This document shows positions 36,073-45,500 of a stretch of 64,000 bases of DNA, one piece after another. The DNA is from Arthrobacter sp. StoSoilB19 (lineage in GTDB: Bacteria > Actinomycetota > Actinomycetes > Actinomycetales > Micrococcaceae): the NCBI RefSeq assembly GCF_019977275.1, contig NZ_AP024650.1, forward strand, positions 186,001 through 250,000, in the 5' to 3' direction. Each line of letters opens with the position of its first letter. The first letter of the stretch is position 1. The position numbers and the translations under genes were made by a program. Below the pieces are notes generated by a model, which was given only the letters and a program-made list of their open reading frames with translations, searched no databases and had not been told where the DNA came from.

Positions 36073-37575
36073 ATGTCTACCGAAGTCTCTCCGAACGCCA
36101 GCGGCAAGCCCGTTCAGGGCGAAGGAATACGCGCTGAAACCCGCGAAGGAACCCAGTCCGCAGCGCCGGAGAAGATGTCCCGTGAATCGGTAACCATCAT
36201 CAGCACGCTGCTGGTGGCGACATTCGTGGTGATCCTCAACGAGACCATCATGAACGTCGCCCTGCAGCGTCTCATGGTGGACCTTCGCGTGGACGCTCCC
36301 ACGGTCCAGTGGCTATCCACGGGGTTCATGCTAACCATGGCGGTGGTGATCCCCACTACCGGCTTCATCCTCCAGAGCCTGTCCACGCGCGCCGTCTTCA
36401 TGCTGGCCATGGGCCTGTTCGCGGGTGGAACGGCGCTTGCGGCGGTGGCTCCCGGGTTCGAGGTCCTGCTCCTGGCGCGCATTGTCCAGGCCGGCGGCAC
36501 CGCCATCATGCTGCCGCTGCTGATGACCACCATCCTCACCCTGGTCCCGCTGGCCAAGCGCGGCGCCGTCATGGGCAACGTGAGCATTGCCATCTCTGTG
36601 GCACCCGCAATGGGTCCCACAGTGTCCGGCCTGATCCTGGAGCATTTCACCTGGCGCTTCATGTTCGTCTTCGTGCTGCCGGTTGCCCTGGCGGCGCTGG
36701 CCATCGGCGCCAAATACCTCACCAACGTGGGGAAGCCTGAAAAGGCCAGGCTGGATGTGCTGTCCGTCATCCTCACCGTCCCGGCCTTTGGCGGCCTGGT
36801 CTACGGGCTCAGCCAGATCGGCGGCGGCCATGGCGGCCAGGCCGGCCCCAGTGCCGGCGCCATCGCAGCCCTGGTCATCGGCGTGGCCGCCCTGACGGTT
36901 TTCGTCCTCCGCCAGGTGCGCCTACAGAAAGCAGCCGCGCCGCTGCTGGACCTGCGCGCCTTCAAGTTCCGGATGTTCACCGTCTCCGTCCTGCTGATGG
37001 TGGTGGCCATGATGGCCCTGTTCGGCGGCGTCATCCTGCTGCCGCTCTACCTCCAGCAGGTCCGGGGCTTGGGGTCGCTGGAAACCGGCCTGGCATTGCT
37101 CCCCGGCGGCCTGGCCATGGGCCTGCTGGGCCCGGTCATCGGCCGGGCGTTCGACAAGGTGGGTCCGCTGCCGCTCACCATTACCGGATCCGTCCTGATG
37201 GTGGTGACCCTCTGGCAGTTTTCAATGCTCGACGCCGGAACAGCGGTGTGGTGGATCGTCACCTTGCACGTTGGGCTGAGTTTCGGCCTCGCGCTGCTGT
37301 TTACCCCCGCCTTCACCACCGGGCTCAACCCGCTCCCGCCGCACCTTTACTCGCACGGCTCCGCGATCATGAGCACCACCCAGCAGGTGGCCGGTGCCGC
37401 TGGAACGGCGCTGCTGGTGTCAATCTTCGCGGTTGTGAGTGCGACGTCGGGACTCGTCGCCGGGATGAGCGCCGCCTTCCTGACGGCAACCGTCATAGCC
37501 CTTGCCGCCGTCGTGCTTTCAGCGATGATGCGCAAGACCGAAGGCGCCGGCGAGGGCCACGGCGCAGGACATTAG
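36073..37575 (+). CDS. DHA2 family MFS drug/H+ antiporter
   Basis: A 500-residue transporter with about fourteen predicted membrane helices, the DHA2 (14-TMS) layout. After a 35-residue polar N-terminus come ISTLLVATFVVILNETIMNVAL (motif D1-like region, split across helix 1), LVQWLSTGFML-type helix 2, and ARIVQAGGTAIMLPLLMTTI in helix 4. The closest general class is EmrB/QacA-like multidrug exporters; no substrate can be assigned. It stands alone, with an unusual inverted repeat around its leader. The overlapping sequence GGAACACCCATG lacks a strong ribosome site. Confidence 0.88.
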   Translation: MSTEVSPNASGKPVQGEGIRAETREGTQSAAPEKMSRESVTIISTLLVATFVVILNETIMNVALQRLMVDLRVDAPTVQWLSTGFMLTMAVVIPTTGFILQSLSTRAVFMLAMGLFAGGTALAAVAPGFEVLLLARIVQAGGTAIMLPLLMTTILTLVPLAKRGAVMGNVSIAISVAPAMGPTVSGLILEHFTWRFMFVFVLPVALAALAIGAKYLTNVGKPEKARLDVLSVILTVPAFGGLVYGLSQIGGGHGGQAGPSAGAIAALVIGVAALTVFVLRQVRLQKAAAPLLDLRAFKFRMFTVSVLLMVVAMMALFGGVILLPLYLQQVRGLGSLETGLALLPGGLAMGLLGPVIGRAFDKVGPLPLTITGSVLMVVTLWQFSMLDAGTAVWWIVTLHVGLSFGLALLFTPAFTTGLNPLPPHLYSHGSAIMSTTQQVAGAAGTALLVSIFAVVSATSGLVAGMSAAFLTATVIALAAVVLSAMMRKTEGAGEGHGAGH

Positions 37576-37586
37576 CCCAGGCCGCG

Positions 37587-38423
37587 CTAGCCGGCGAAGA
37601 AGTCGCTCAGTTCCTTGATCAGCCTGTCCGGGGCCTTGATGGCGCCGTCGTGGCCCAGCCCGGGCAGGATGGTGTAGCTGGAGCCGGAAAGCACGTCGTG
37701 GATCTGGCCGCAGGCGATGCCGAAGTAGGCGGGGCTCTTTTCGCCCACCACGATCAGCGTCTCCAGGGGGAGCGCCTGGAACGGTTCGGCCGGCATGTCG
37801 GCGGCAATGATGGCTTTGATCTCGCGGACTCCGGTGCGCATCAGCTCGCGCTGCTGCTTGCCCTCGGTGGTGCCGGCGGTCAGTTTGTTGGCCAGGGTCA
37901 GCATGGACAGCGGCATGCGCGATGAGAAGGAGCCGCCGGCTTCCAGCCCGCGCTGGATCACGGCGAGGGCGCGGTCATGGTCTCCTGCGGCGATGGCACG
38001 CTCGTACTCCACGATCCAGTCGGCCGTGACGCTGCCGTTCACCGAGACCGCGGGATCGTAGACGGCCAGCCGTTCCACCGGAAGGGTCCGGGCCGCGTGC
38101 AGTGCGACGGCGCCGCCGAAGCTGTGCCCAAAGACGTCCGTGCTGGAGGTGTGCTTCATCACCGTGTCCAGGTCCCGGATGTCCACGTCCAGCGTGTAGT
38201 CCTCGGGCTGCGGTGACGAGGATCCGCGGCCGCGCCGGTTGAAGGTGTGCACGGGACGGCCCAGGGAGGCGCTCAGTTTCTGGGCGAACTTGGTGTAATC
38301 CGCGGCGGTCACCATGGAAGGCGGCACGACCACCACGCCCGAACCGGCAGAAGCAAGCTCAGCGCCGGTGGAGAAGAGCTCCACAGTGCCGCCGTCGGGG
38401 GTCCTGATGTTCTCTCGCGTCAT
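37587..38423 (-). CDS. Alpha/beta hydrolase
   Basis: A 278-residue hydrolase. VVVVPPSMV and TFNRRGRGSS form the N-terminal core and oxyanion region. The nucleophile elbow is FGHSFGG with Ser101, and the catalytic His is in PGLGHDGA near the end. The substrate is unknown. It converges with the exporter gene (12 bases between stops). A truncated paralogue lies at 48101-48708 in the same orientation, past the guanidine/urea operon. Confidence 0.85.
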   Translation of the reverse strand: MTRENIRTPDGGTVELFSTGAELASAGSGVVVVPPSMVTAADYTKFAQKLSASLGRPVHTFNRRGRGSSSPQPEDYTLDVDIRDLDTVMKHTSSTDVFGHSFGGAVALHAARTLPVERLAVYDPAVSVNGSVTADWIVEYERAIAAGDHDRALAVIQRGLEAGGSFSSRMPLSMLTLANKLTAGTTEGKQQRELMRTGVREIKAIIAADMPAEPFQALPLETLIVVGEKSPAYFGIACGQIHDVLSGSSYTILPGLGHDGAIKAPDRLIKELSDFFAG

Positions 38424-38481
38424 GTTCCGAGCCTAGCCGAGCAAGCCGGGCGGGGCATCCCGGCCACCGGCGGCCCGGAGG

Positions 38482-39153
38482 TCAGGCAAGGCGGTCGATG
38501 ATGGCCTGGCTCGCGGCGCGGATGGCCGGCAGCCGGTCCCCGAGCCCGCACAGGATCAGCCCGGCGTCGGCGGCCTGCAGTGCCGATTCGGCGTTGGCCG
38601 CGCCGTCCGCGCGGAGGTAGATCAGGGATTCGACCAGGCGGAAGGTGAAGTCGCCGCCGTCGGGTCCGTGCGGGGAGGCTGACAACCCGGCGCCCAGTTC
38701 CCCGTAGAGCCGCCTGAGTTCCTGGCGGTTGTTGAGGAACCGGGCAAAGCGGGTGCTCCGGACCTCGGGCAGGTGGTACAGCACGCCAAGGTTCCACCGG
38801 GCGCTGCACAGCTGGGTGCCGTCATAAAGCGCGACGGCGTGCAGCCGGCTTCCAGCCGGACTTTCGGTTCCAGGTGCGTCGGCAGGAAGCGCGGCCACCG
38901 AGCGTGCGAACGTCAGCCCACCGGACACCGTCCCCTCGAGGAGGTCCTCGAGGATGTCGTCCTTGGTTTTGAAGTGGTGGTACAGGGACGACTGCCGGAT
39001 GCCCACCGCGTCCGCGATGGACCGGGTGGAGGTGCTGGCAAAGCCCTGGGTGGTGAAAAGCTCCGCCGCGGCGTCCAGGATTTCATCGCGGGCGGTGGCA
39101 CCTGGCCGCGAGGGCTGCTGGTGGCGGGGGCGTCCCGGTCCGGCTGAAGTCAC
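38482..39153 (-). CDS. AmtR-like TetR family nitrogen regulator
   Basis: A 223-residue regulator from GTG 39153; the longer frame continues into the divergent promoter. The HTH domain (DEILDAAAELFTTQGFAST, then IADAVGIRQSSLYHHF) and the central SARWNLGVLYHLPEV closely resemble what I recall of C. glutamicum AmtR (ILDASAELFTRQGFATT; WNVGRLYQLP). AmtR represses nitrogen-assimilation genes and is released by the adenylylated PII protein GlnK. Divergent from the permease that starts the carboxylase operon, the arrangement expected for local control. An AAGAAT hexamer six bases before GTG suggests leaderless translation. Confidence 0.8.
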   Translation of the reverse strand: MTSAGPGRPRHQQPSRPGATARDEILDAAAELFTTQGFASTSTRSIADAVGIRQSSLYHHFKTKDDILEDLLEGTVSGGLTFARSVAALPADAPGTESPAGSRLHAVALYDGTQLCSARWNLGVLYHLPEVRSTRFARFLNNRQELRRLYGELGAGLSASPHGPDGGDFTFRLVESLIYLRADGAANAESALQAADAGLILCGLGDRLPAIRAASQAIIDRLA

Positions 39154-39261
39154 GGCCCCATTCTTGCATTGCCAGGCGCGGCGGAAATGACGCCCGGACG
39201 TTGTGAGGGGACGGAAATCTGCCGGAAACAGGATGTCTATCCGCCTTTTACAGAGGCGAAA

Positions 39262-39275
39262 CTGTTTGGGGACAT
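39262..39275. promoter_or_regulatory. Candidate AmtR operator upstream of the permease operon
   Basis: CTGTT-N4-GACAT resembles the CTGTC-N4-GACAG palindrome I recall for mycobacterial AmtR (8 of 10 positions). It lies within the 229-base divergent region. The longer inverted pair GGATGTC (39231-39237) and GACATCC (39271-39277) overlaps it. I found no ykkC-type guanidine riboswitch signature in this region. Confidence 0.35.
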
Positions 39276-39382
39276 CCCGCTGGAAAACTATCAAGTGACC
39301 GGTAATCCGCAGCCTTCGGCCGAGCGCTGCAGTGCCGGGAGGCTTCGCCCCCAAGATCCCTTTCCAGCCCCGGAGATTCCCG

Positions 39383-40885
39383 ATGACATCAACCGTTCTC
39401 CCTACCGTCCACCAGGACGATGCAGACCTGACGTCCCTTGGCTACCAGCCCACCCTCCACCGGAAGCTCGGCCGCTACGCTTCGTTTGCCGCAGGCTTCT
39501 CCTTCGTTTCCATCCTCACCACCATCTTCCAGCTCTTCGCGTTCGGCTACTCCTTCGCCGGGCCGGCCTTCTTCTGGACCTGGCCCGTAGTGCTGGTGGG
39601 CCAGCTGCTCGTGGCCCTGAACTTCGCCGAACTTGCGGCCCGCTACCCCTTGTCCGGTGCCGTCTACCAGTGGGCGCGGCGCGTGGGCGGGGAAGGCGTA
39701 GGCTGGTTCGCCGGCTGGTTCATGGCGATCGCACAGGTGGTCACCGCAGCTGCTGCCGCAATCGCCCTGCAGGTGGTCCTGCCCCAGCTCTGGGACGGTT
39801 TCCAGGTGGTGGGCGGCGACTCCGCGCTCAACACGGTGACCGGCGCTTCCAACGCCGTGGTCCTCGGCGCCGTCCTCCTGGTCGCCACCACCATCATCAA
39901 CTCCCTGGGCGTGAAGCTGATGGCCCACGTCAACTCCGTGGGTGTCACCTGCGAGATCGTGGGCGTCGCTGCCGTCATCCTGGCCCTCGTCAGTGCCGCC
40001 CAGCGCGGACCCAACGTGGTTGCGGACACCACCGTGCTGCAGGGATCGGACCTGGGCGCCGTGGGAGCCTTCCTGGTCTCGGGGCTGATGGCCGCCTACG
40101 TCATGGTGGGCTTCAACTCCGCCGGTGAACTGTCCGAGGAAACCAAGGACCCGCGCCGCACCGCACCCCGGACCATCCTTTCCGCCCTCCTCATCTCCGG
40201 CATCGGCGGCGCGCTGATGATCATCACCGCCCTCATGGCAGCGCCCAGCCTCGACGACGGCCGCCTCGCCACCGAAGGCCTGCCCTACGTCCTCACCGCG
40301 GTCCTGGGCACCTTCTGGGGCAAGGTCCTGCTGGTGGATGTCGCCATCGCCATCTTCGTCTGCACCCTGGCGATCCAGACCGCCGGTTCCCGCCTGGTCT
40401 TCTCCATGGCCCGCGACGGCAAGCTCCCGGCGTCGGCCCTGCTCTCCTCCGTGCACCCCACCCGCGGCACCCCCATGTGGCCCTCCATCGTGATCGGCGC
40501 CCTTGCAGTCGCCGTGCTGGCCATCAACGTCGGCAACGCCGCCCTGTTCACCACCCTGTGCAGCGTCTGCATCGTGATGGTCTACCTCGCCTACCTCCTG
40601 GTCACCGTCCCGCAGCTGGTCAACCGCCTCCGCGGCGACTGGAACCGGGTGGGACAGACCATGCCGGCAGGCCTCTTCTCCCTGGGCCGCTGGGGCCTTC
40701 CAGTCAACATCCTCGCCGTCCTCTACGGCGGCGTCATGGTGGTCAACCTGGCATGGCCCCGGCCCGAGGTGTACGACCCCACAGGCGAGAACGGCATCCT
40801 TCTCTGGTCAGCGCCGCTGATGGTCACCGCGGTGCTGCTCCTGGGCATCTGGGTCCGGAGCACGAACCTGGCCGCCAAGGCCTGA
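39383..40885 (+). CDS. APC superfamily permease linked to urea/guanidine carboxylase
   Basis: A 500-residue amino acid-polyamine-organocation transporter with about twelve membrane helices. LGYQPTLHRKLGRYASFAAGFSF then AGPAFFWTWPVVLVGQ, each conserved near the N-terminus, and AELAARYPLSGAVYQWARR in helix 3 are typical of the permeases annotated as urea-carboxylase-related UctT. ATG 39383 is the first start after the regulatory region. By context it imports guanidine, urea or a related nitrogen compound; sequence alone does not fix the substrate. It heads a five-gene operon. Confidence 0.88.
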   Translation: MTSTVLPTVHQDDADLTSLGYQPTLHRKLGRYASFAAGFSFVSILTTIFQLFAFGYSFAGPAFFWTWPVVLVGQLLVALNFAELAARYPLSGAVYQWARRVGGEGVGWFAGWFMAIAQVVTAAAAAIALQVVLPQLWDGFQVVGGDSALNTVTGASNAVVLGAVLLVATTIINSLGVKLMAHVNSVGVTCEIVGVAAVILALVSAAQRGPNVVADTTVLQGSDLGAVGAFLVSGLMAAYVMVGFNSAGELSEETKDPRRTAPRTILSALLISGIGGALMIITALMAAPSLDDGRLATEGLPYVLTAVLGTFWGKVLLVDVAIAIFVCTLAIQTAGSRLVFSMARDGKLPASALLSSVHPTRGTPMWPSIVIGALAVAVLAINVGNAALFTTLCSVCIVMVYLAYLLVTVPQLVNRLRGDWNRVGQTMPAGLFSLGRWGLPVNILAVLYGGVMVVNLAWPRPEVYDPTGENGILLWSAPLMVTAVLLLGIWVRSTNLAAKA

Positions 40886-40950
40886 CCCGCGGCCCCGCAC
40901 CCAAAAACCACGCTTCCGCAAGCCACGCTTCCAAGACCTACAGGACTGAC

Positions 40951-41841
40951 ATGACACAGACCATCGAAACGCCAGCCGCCGGGACGGCCACCACGGCCGG
41001 TGCCCGCGCCCATGCCCGGGAACAGCACGGCAGGACCGCTGAAACCATGCGCCACGTACCGGCAGCGTCCGCGCCCGCGCACCTTCTGGCCGGACTGCCC
41101 GGAGTGGACGGGGCCGGCGCCGCGTCCCCCACATGGGCGGAATCCGTCGCCTTTGGCCGCTACACCACCATGTCCCTGGCGCGCGGCACCCGGGTCCGGC
41201 TCACCGACACGGCAGGCGACGCCTGCGTGCACGCCCTCCTGTACCGCGCCGGGGCCACCCACGAACGACTGAACGTCGCCGACACCGTCAAGGTCCCGTG
41301 GCAGGCCTACCCCGCCGCCGGGCACCCGCTGCTGTCCGACGCCGGCCGACTGATGGCAACGATCGTGGCGGACACCTCGTCGCGGCATGACGCACTCACC
41401 GGCGCCACAACCCTCGCCGGCAACACCGCCAAGTACGGCGCCGGAACCGCCCACAGCCCCTCCCCGGCAGCACGCGAACTGCTCACCCTGGGCGCCCTCA
41501 AGAACGGCCTGGGCACCCGCGACGTGGCGCCGTCCATCTCCTTCTTCAAAGGCATCACCGTCGACCCTGCCGGCAGCATCACCTTTACCGGAAGCGCCGG
41601 GCCCGGTGCCGCCGTCGAACTCCTGCTCCAGCTGGACACCGTGCTGGTACTGGCCAACACCGCCCACCCCCTGGACCCGCGCGCTGACTTTGCGGGGACC
41701 GCCGTCGACATCGTCGCCTGGCACGCGCCGCAGGACCTGGCGGCACTGGAGGCCGGCCACCTGGCCGGACCATTGGCCCCGGAACACCTGCAGGCCCTCC
41801 GCAACACCGAACACGATCTCGCCGCAAGGAACGCCCGATGA
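40951..41841 (+). CDS. Urea amidolyase-associated protein 1 / carboxyguanidine deiminase subunit (DUF1989)
   Basis: A 296-residue DUF1989 protein. TWAESVAFGRYTTMSLARG, then LTDTAGDACVHALLY and SFFKGITVDPAGS, are family features, and Cys and His residues in GDACVH-type positions may help bind metal. Work on guanidine assimilation (Schneider and colleagues, from memory) showed that UAAP1 and UAAP2 form carboxyguanidine deiminase (CgdAB), turning carboxyguanidine into allophanate plus ammonia. Its stop overlaps the start of the second subunit (ATGA). The N-terminal 60 residues are Ala/Thr-rich and poorly conserved-looking. Confidence 0.85.
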   Translation: MTQTIETPAAGTATTAGARAHAREQHGRTAETMRHVPAASAPAHLLAGLPGVDGAGAASPTWAESVAFGRYTTMSLARGTRVRLTDTAGDACVHALLYRAGATHERLNVADTVKVPWQAYPAAGHPLLSDAGRLMATIVADTSSRHDALTGATTLAGNTAKYGAGTAHSPSPAARELLTLGALKNGLGTRDVAPSISFFKGITVDPAGSITFTGSAGPGAAVELLLQLDTVLVLANTAHPLDPRADFAGTAVDIVAWHAPQDLAALEAGHLAGPLAPEHLQALRNTEHDLAARNAR

Positions 41842-42515
41842 ACACTGCCGTTGACACCACGCCCATCCCGGACGCCGCCGCCATCGCGCTGGCCCCTGGC
41901 GCCGTTGTACTTGATGAGTTCGTCGAAGCCCGCGGCCCCTGGTCTGCCGTGGTGGCAGCAGGCGACGTGCTGACCATCGTGGACCTGGAAGGCAACCAGG
42001 CGGTTGACTGCCTGCTGTACGCCGCGGCGGACACCACCGTGCGCTACTCGGCGGCAGCCACCATCGCCGCACAGCAGTCCATCGTCCTCACCACCGGTTC
42101 GGTCCTGCGCGCCGACAACCGCGCTGCCCTGATGACCGTCGTTGCAGACGAAGTGGGCGTGCACGACACCATCGGGGGCGCCTGCTCACAGGAATCCAAT
42201 ACCCTCCGCTACGGCCAGCACACCCGCGAACAGCACGCCTGCGTGGAGAACTTCCTGATCGAGGGCTCGCGCTGGGGCCTGGGCAAACGGGACCTGGTGT
42301 CCAACATCAACTGGTTCATGAACGTCCCGGTGGACCCGGACGGCGCCTTGGGCATCGTTGACGGCCTGTCCGCCCCCGGAAAGCGCGTGGCACTGAAGGC
42401 GGAGGTGGACACCCTGGTCCTGGTCTCCAACTGCCCGCAGATCAACAACCCCTGCAACGGCTTCAACCCCACCCCCGTCCGCATGATCGTCACCCGGCCG
42501 GAGGCTGCACTGTGA
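41838..42515 (+). CDS. Urea amidolyase-associated protein 2 / carboxyguanidine deiminase subunit (DUF1989)
   Basis: A 225-residue DUF1989 protein, paralogous to the upstream gene. VLDEFVEARGPWSAVVAAGDVL, split by the usual turn, precedes LEGNQAVDCLLYAA (conserved Asp-Cys), then HDTIGGACSQESN, CVENFLIEG and NINWFMNVPV. These are the expected motifs of the second CgdAB partner. It overlaps both neighbours by four bases, which supports stoichiometric production of a complex. Confidence 0.87.
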   Translation: MNTAVDTTPIPDAAAIALAPGAVVLDEFVEARGPWSAVVAAGDVLTIVDLEGNQAVDCLLYAAADTTVRYSAAATIAAQQSIVLTTGSVLRADNRAALMTVVADEVGVHDTIGGACSQESNTLRYGQHTREQHACVENFLIEGSRWGLGKRDLVSNINWFMNVPVDPDGALGIVDGLSAPGKRVALKAEVDTLVLVSNCPQINNPCNGFNPTPVRMIVTRPEAAL

Positions 42516-45500
42516 ACCCCTTTGACACGCCGAACACCTTCGACACACTGTTGATCGCAAACCGCGGCGAGATCGCGTGCCGCATCATTGAGTCCGCCCG
42601 CAGGCTGGGCCTGCGCACCGTTGCCGTCTTCTCCGAGGCGGACCGCGGCGCCAAGCACGTCCGGCTCGCCGACGAGGCCGTACTGCTGGGGCCCGCGCCG
42701 GCCAAGGAATCCTACCTCCGGGTGGACGCAATCCTGGCGGCGGCAAAGGAAACCGGCGCCGGCGCCATCCACCCCGGCTACGGCTTCCTCTCCGAGGATG
42801 CGGCCTTCGCCGAGGCCGTGGAAGCGGCGGGACTGGTCTTCGTGGGCCCCACCGCCGAGCAACTGCGCATCTTCGGCACCAAGCACACCGCGCGCGACGC
42901 CGCCCGGGCAGCCGGGGTGCCGATGATCGCCGGTTCAGGGCTGCTTGGGGACGTGGACGACGCCGTTGCGGCCAGCACCGCGATTGGCTTCCCGCTGATG
43001 CTCAAGGCCACCGGCGGTGGCGGCGGGATCGGCATGACGGTCTGCCGCAACGAGGCCGAGCTTGTGGACAGCTTCCCCCGCGTGGCCCGCCTGGCGGGTG
43101 CCAGCTTCGGCACCGCAGGGGTTTTCGCCGAGCGGTACGTGGAGAACGCCCGGCACGTCGAGGTACAGATCTTTGGCGATGGCGAAGGCCGCGTGGTCAG
43201 CCTGGGGGACCGCGACTGCTCCCTGCAGCGCCGCCACCAGAAAGTCCTCGAAGAGGCACCCGCACCCGACCTCCCGGACGAACTGCGCGAAGAACTGCAC
43301 CGCAGCTCCCGGGCCCTCTGCGCCTCCCTTAACTACCGCTCCGCCGGCACCGTCGAGTTCGTCTACGACTCCGCCCGCAAGGAAGCCTCCTTCCTGGAAG
43401 TCAACGCCCGGCTCCAGGTGGAGCACCCCGTCACCGAAGCCGTCACCGGGGTGGACCTGGTGGCATGGATGCTCCGCCTGGCCCAGGGCGGCAGCCAGGC
43501 CCAGGCAGTCCTTGCGGACGTGCCGGACAGCCTGCCCGTGACCGGCCACGCCGTGGAGGCCCGCGTTTACGCCGAGGATCCGGCCCGGGGCTTCCAGCCC
43601 AGCGCCGGAACCGTCACCAACGCCGCCTACCCCACGGCGGCAGAAGCACGCGTGGACGCCTGGGTGGAAACCGGCACCGACGTTTCCACCAACTACGACC
43701 CCCTCCTGGGCAAGATCATCACCTCCGGCACTGACCGCACCGAAGCTTTCGACCTCCTCGCCGCAGCGCTGGGCAACACCCGGATTGACGGCATCGAGAC
43801 CAACTTAGGGCTGCTCCGCGCCGCCACCGGCCTGGAGGTGGTTCGCAGCGTTCAGCACTCCACCAGCACCCTGGACAACGTGGGGGACCCGGAGCCGCGC
43901 ATCACCGTGGGCCGGCCCGGCCTGCAGACCAGCGTGCAGGACTGGCCCGGCCGCACCGGCCTCTGGCAGATCGGCGTTCCGCCCAGCGGCCCCATGGACG
44001 ATCTCTCATTCCGGCTTGGCAACACCGCGCTGGGCAACCCCGAAGGCGCCCCGGGCCTCGAGTTCACCATGACCGGCCCCAGCCTGACCTTCACCCACGC
44101 CACCACCGTCTGCGTTACCGGCGCCGAAGTGGCTGTGACAGTTGACGGAACGGAGGTGCCCGCCTGGACGCCCGTGACGGTCCCGGCAGGCGGAACGCTC
44201 GACGCCGGCACCGCAGCCGGCAAGGGCCTGCGCGGCTACATCCTGTTCCAGGGCGGCCTGGACATTCCCGAGTACCTGGGCAGCGCCTCCACCTTCACCC
44301 TTGGCCAGTTCGGTGGCCACGCCGGACGGGTCCTGCGCGCGGGCGATGTGCTGCGGACGGTCAAGCCTGCCGCCGGCGCACCCGAGGAAGCCGCCGCGGC
44401 AGCGGTGCCCCTCGACAGCCGTCCCGCCCTCACCTCCACCTGGGAACTGGCCGTGGCCGAGGGCCCGCACGGCGCCCCGGAATTCTTCCAGCGTGAGGAC
44501 ATCGAGGAACTGTACAGCGCGGAGTACGAGGTCCACTTCAACTCCGCCCGGACCGGCGTGCGCCTCACCGGCCCCAAGCCCCGCTGGGCACGCACCGACG
44601 GCGGCGAAGCAGGCCTGCACCCCTCCAACATCCACGACACCGCCTACTCGGTGGGTGCCCTGGACTTCACCGGCGACACCCCCATCCTGCTCGGCCCGGA
44701 CGGCCCCAGCCTGGGCGGTTTCGTCTGCCCCGTCACCGTGGTGACGGCTGAACGCTGGAAGCTCGGCCAGCTGCGCCCGGGGGACAAAGTCCGCTTCGTG
44801 CCCATCAAAGCCAGCCAGGCGCCGTCGGCCAGGGACCTGGGACCCGGCCGCCAGCTGGTGCTCCCGGGCGACGCCGGCTGGTCCGGCAATCTTTCAGCGC
44901 ACCTCCCGGCGGTGAGCCCGGCAGCCGGCCGTCCCGCACGCACGGTACGCGGCGACGGCGACGACGGCGTGCTGGGCCGGGTGCCGGAAGGTTCCGGCCG
45001 GCCCGCGGTCACGTACCGCCGCTCCGGAGACGACAACCTGCTGGTGGAATACGGCGAGATGGTGCTGGACCTGGGCCTGCGCGCCCGGGTCCACGCCCTG
45101 CACCAGCACATCGAAGCGCTCCGGGTACCCGGCATCGTGGACCTCACCCCGGGTATCCGGTCGCTGCAGATCAAGGTGGACCCGTCCGTCCTCCCCACCG
45201 GGCGGCTGCTGGACCTGGTCCAGGAAATCGAGGCCGCCCTGCCCGCCAGCTCAGAATTGGTGGTCCCCAGCCGCACCGTCCGGCTGCCGCTGTCCTGGGA
45301 CGATCCGGCCACCCGCGAAGCGATCGAACGCTACATGGCAGGCGTCCGCGACGACGCCCCTTGGTGCCCGTGGAACATCGAATTCATTCGGCGGATCAAC
45401 GGCCTGGACTCCGTCAGCGACGTCTTCGACACCGTCTTCAACGCGGAGTACCTGGTCCTGGGCCTGGGCGACGTCTACCTCGGCGCCCCCGTGGCCACCC

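Noticed and set aside
39231..39300. Classical corynebacterial AmtR box (CTAT-N6-ATAG)
   Set aside because: CTAT occurs at 39237 and 39287 but neither has ATAG at the right distance; the mycobacterial-type palindrome fits better.
39154..39382. Guanidine riboswitch (ykkC class I, II or III) upstream of the permease
   Set aside because: A CCGGACG string is present at 39194 but the rest of the class III core is missing, and class I and II signatures are not seen.
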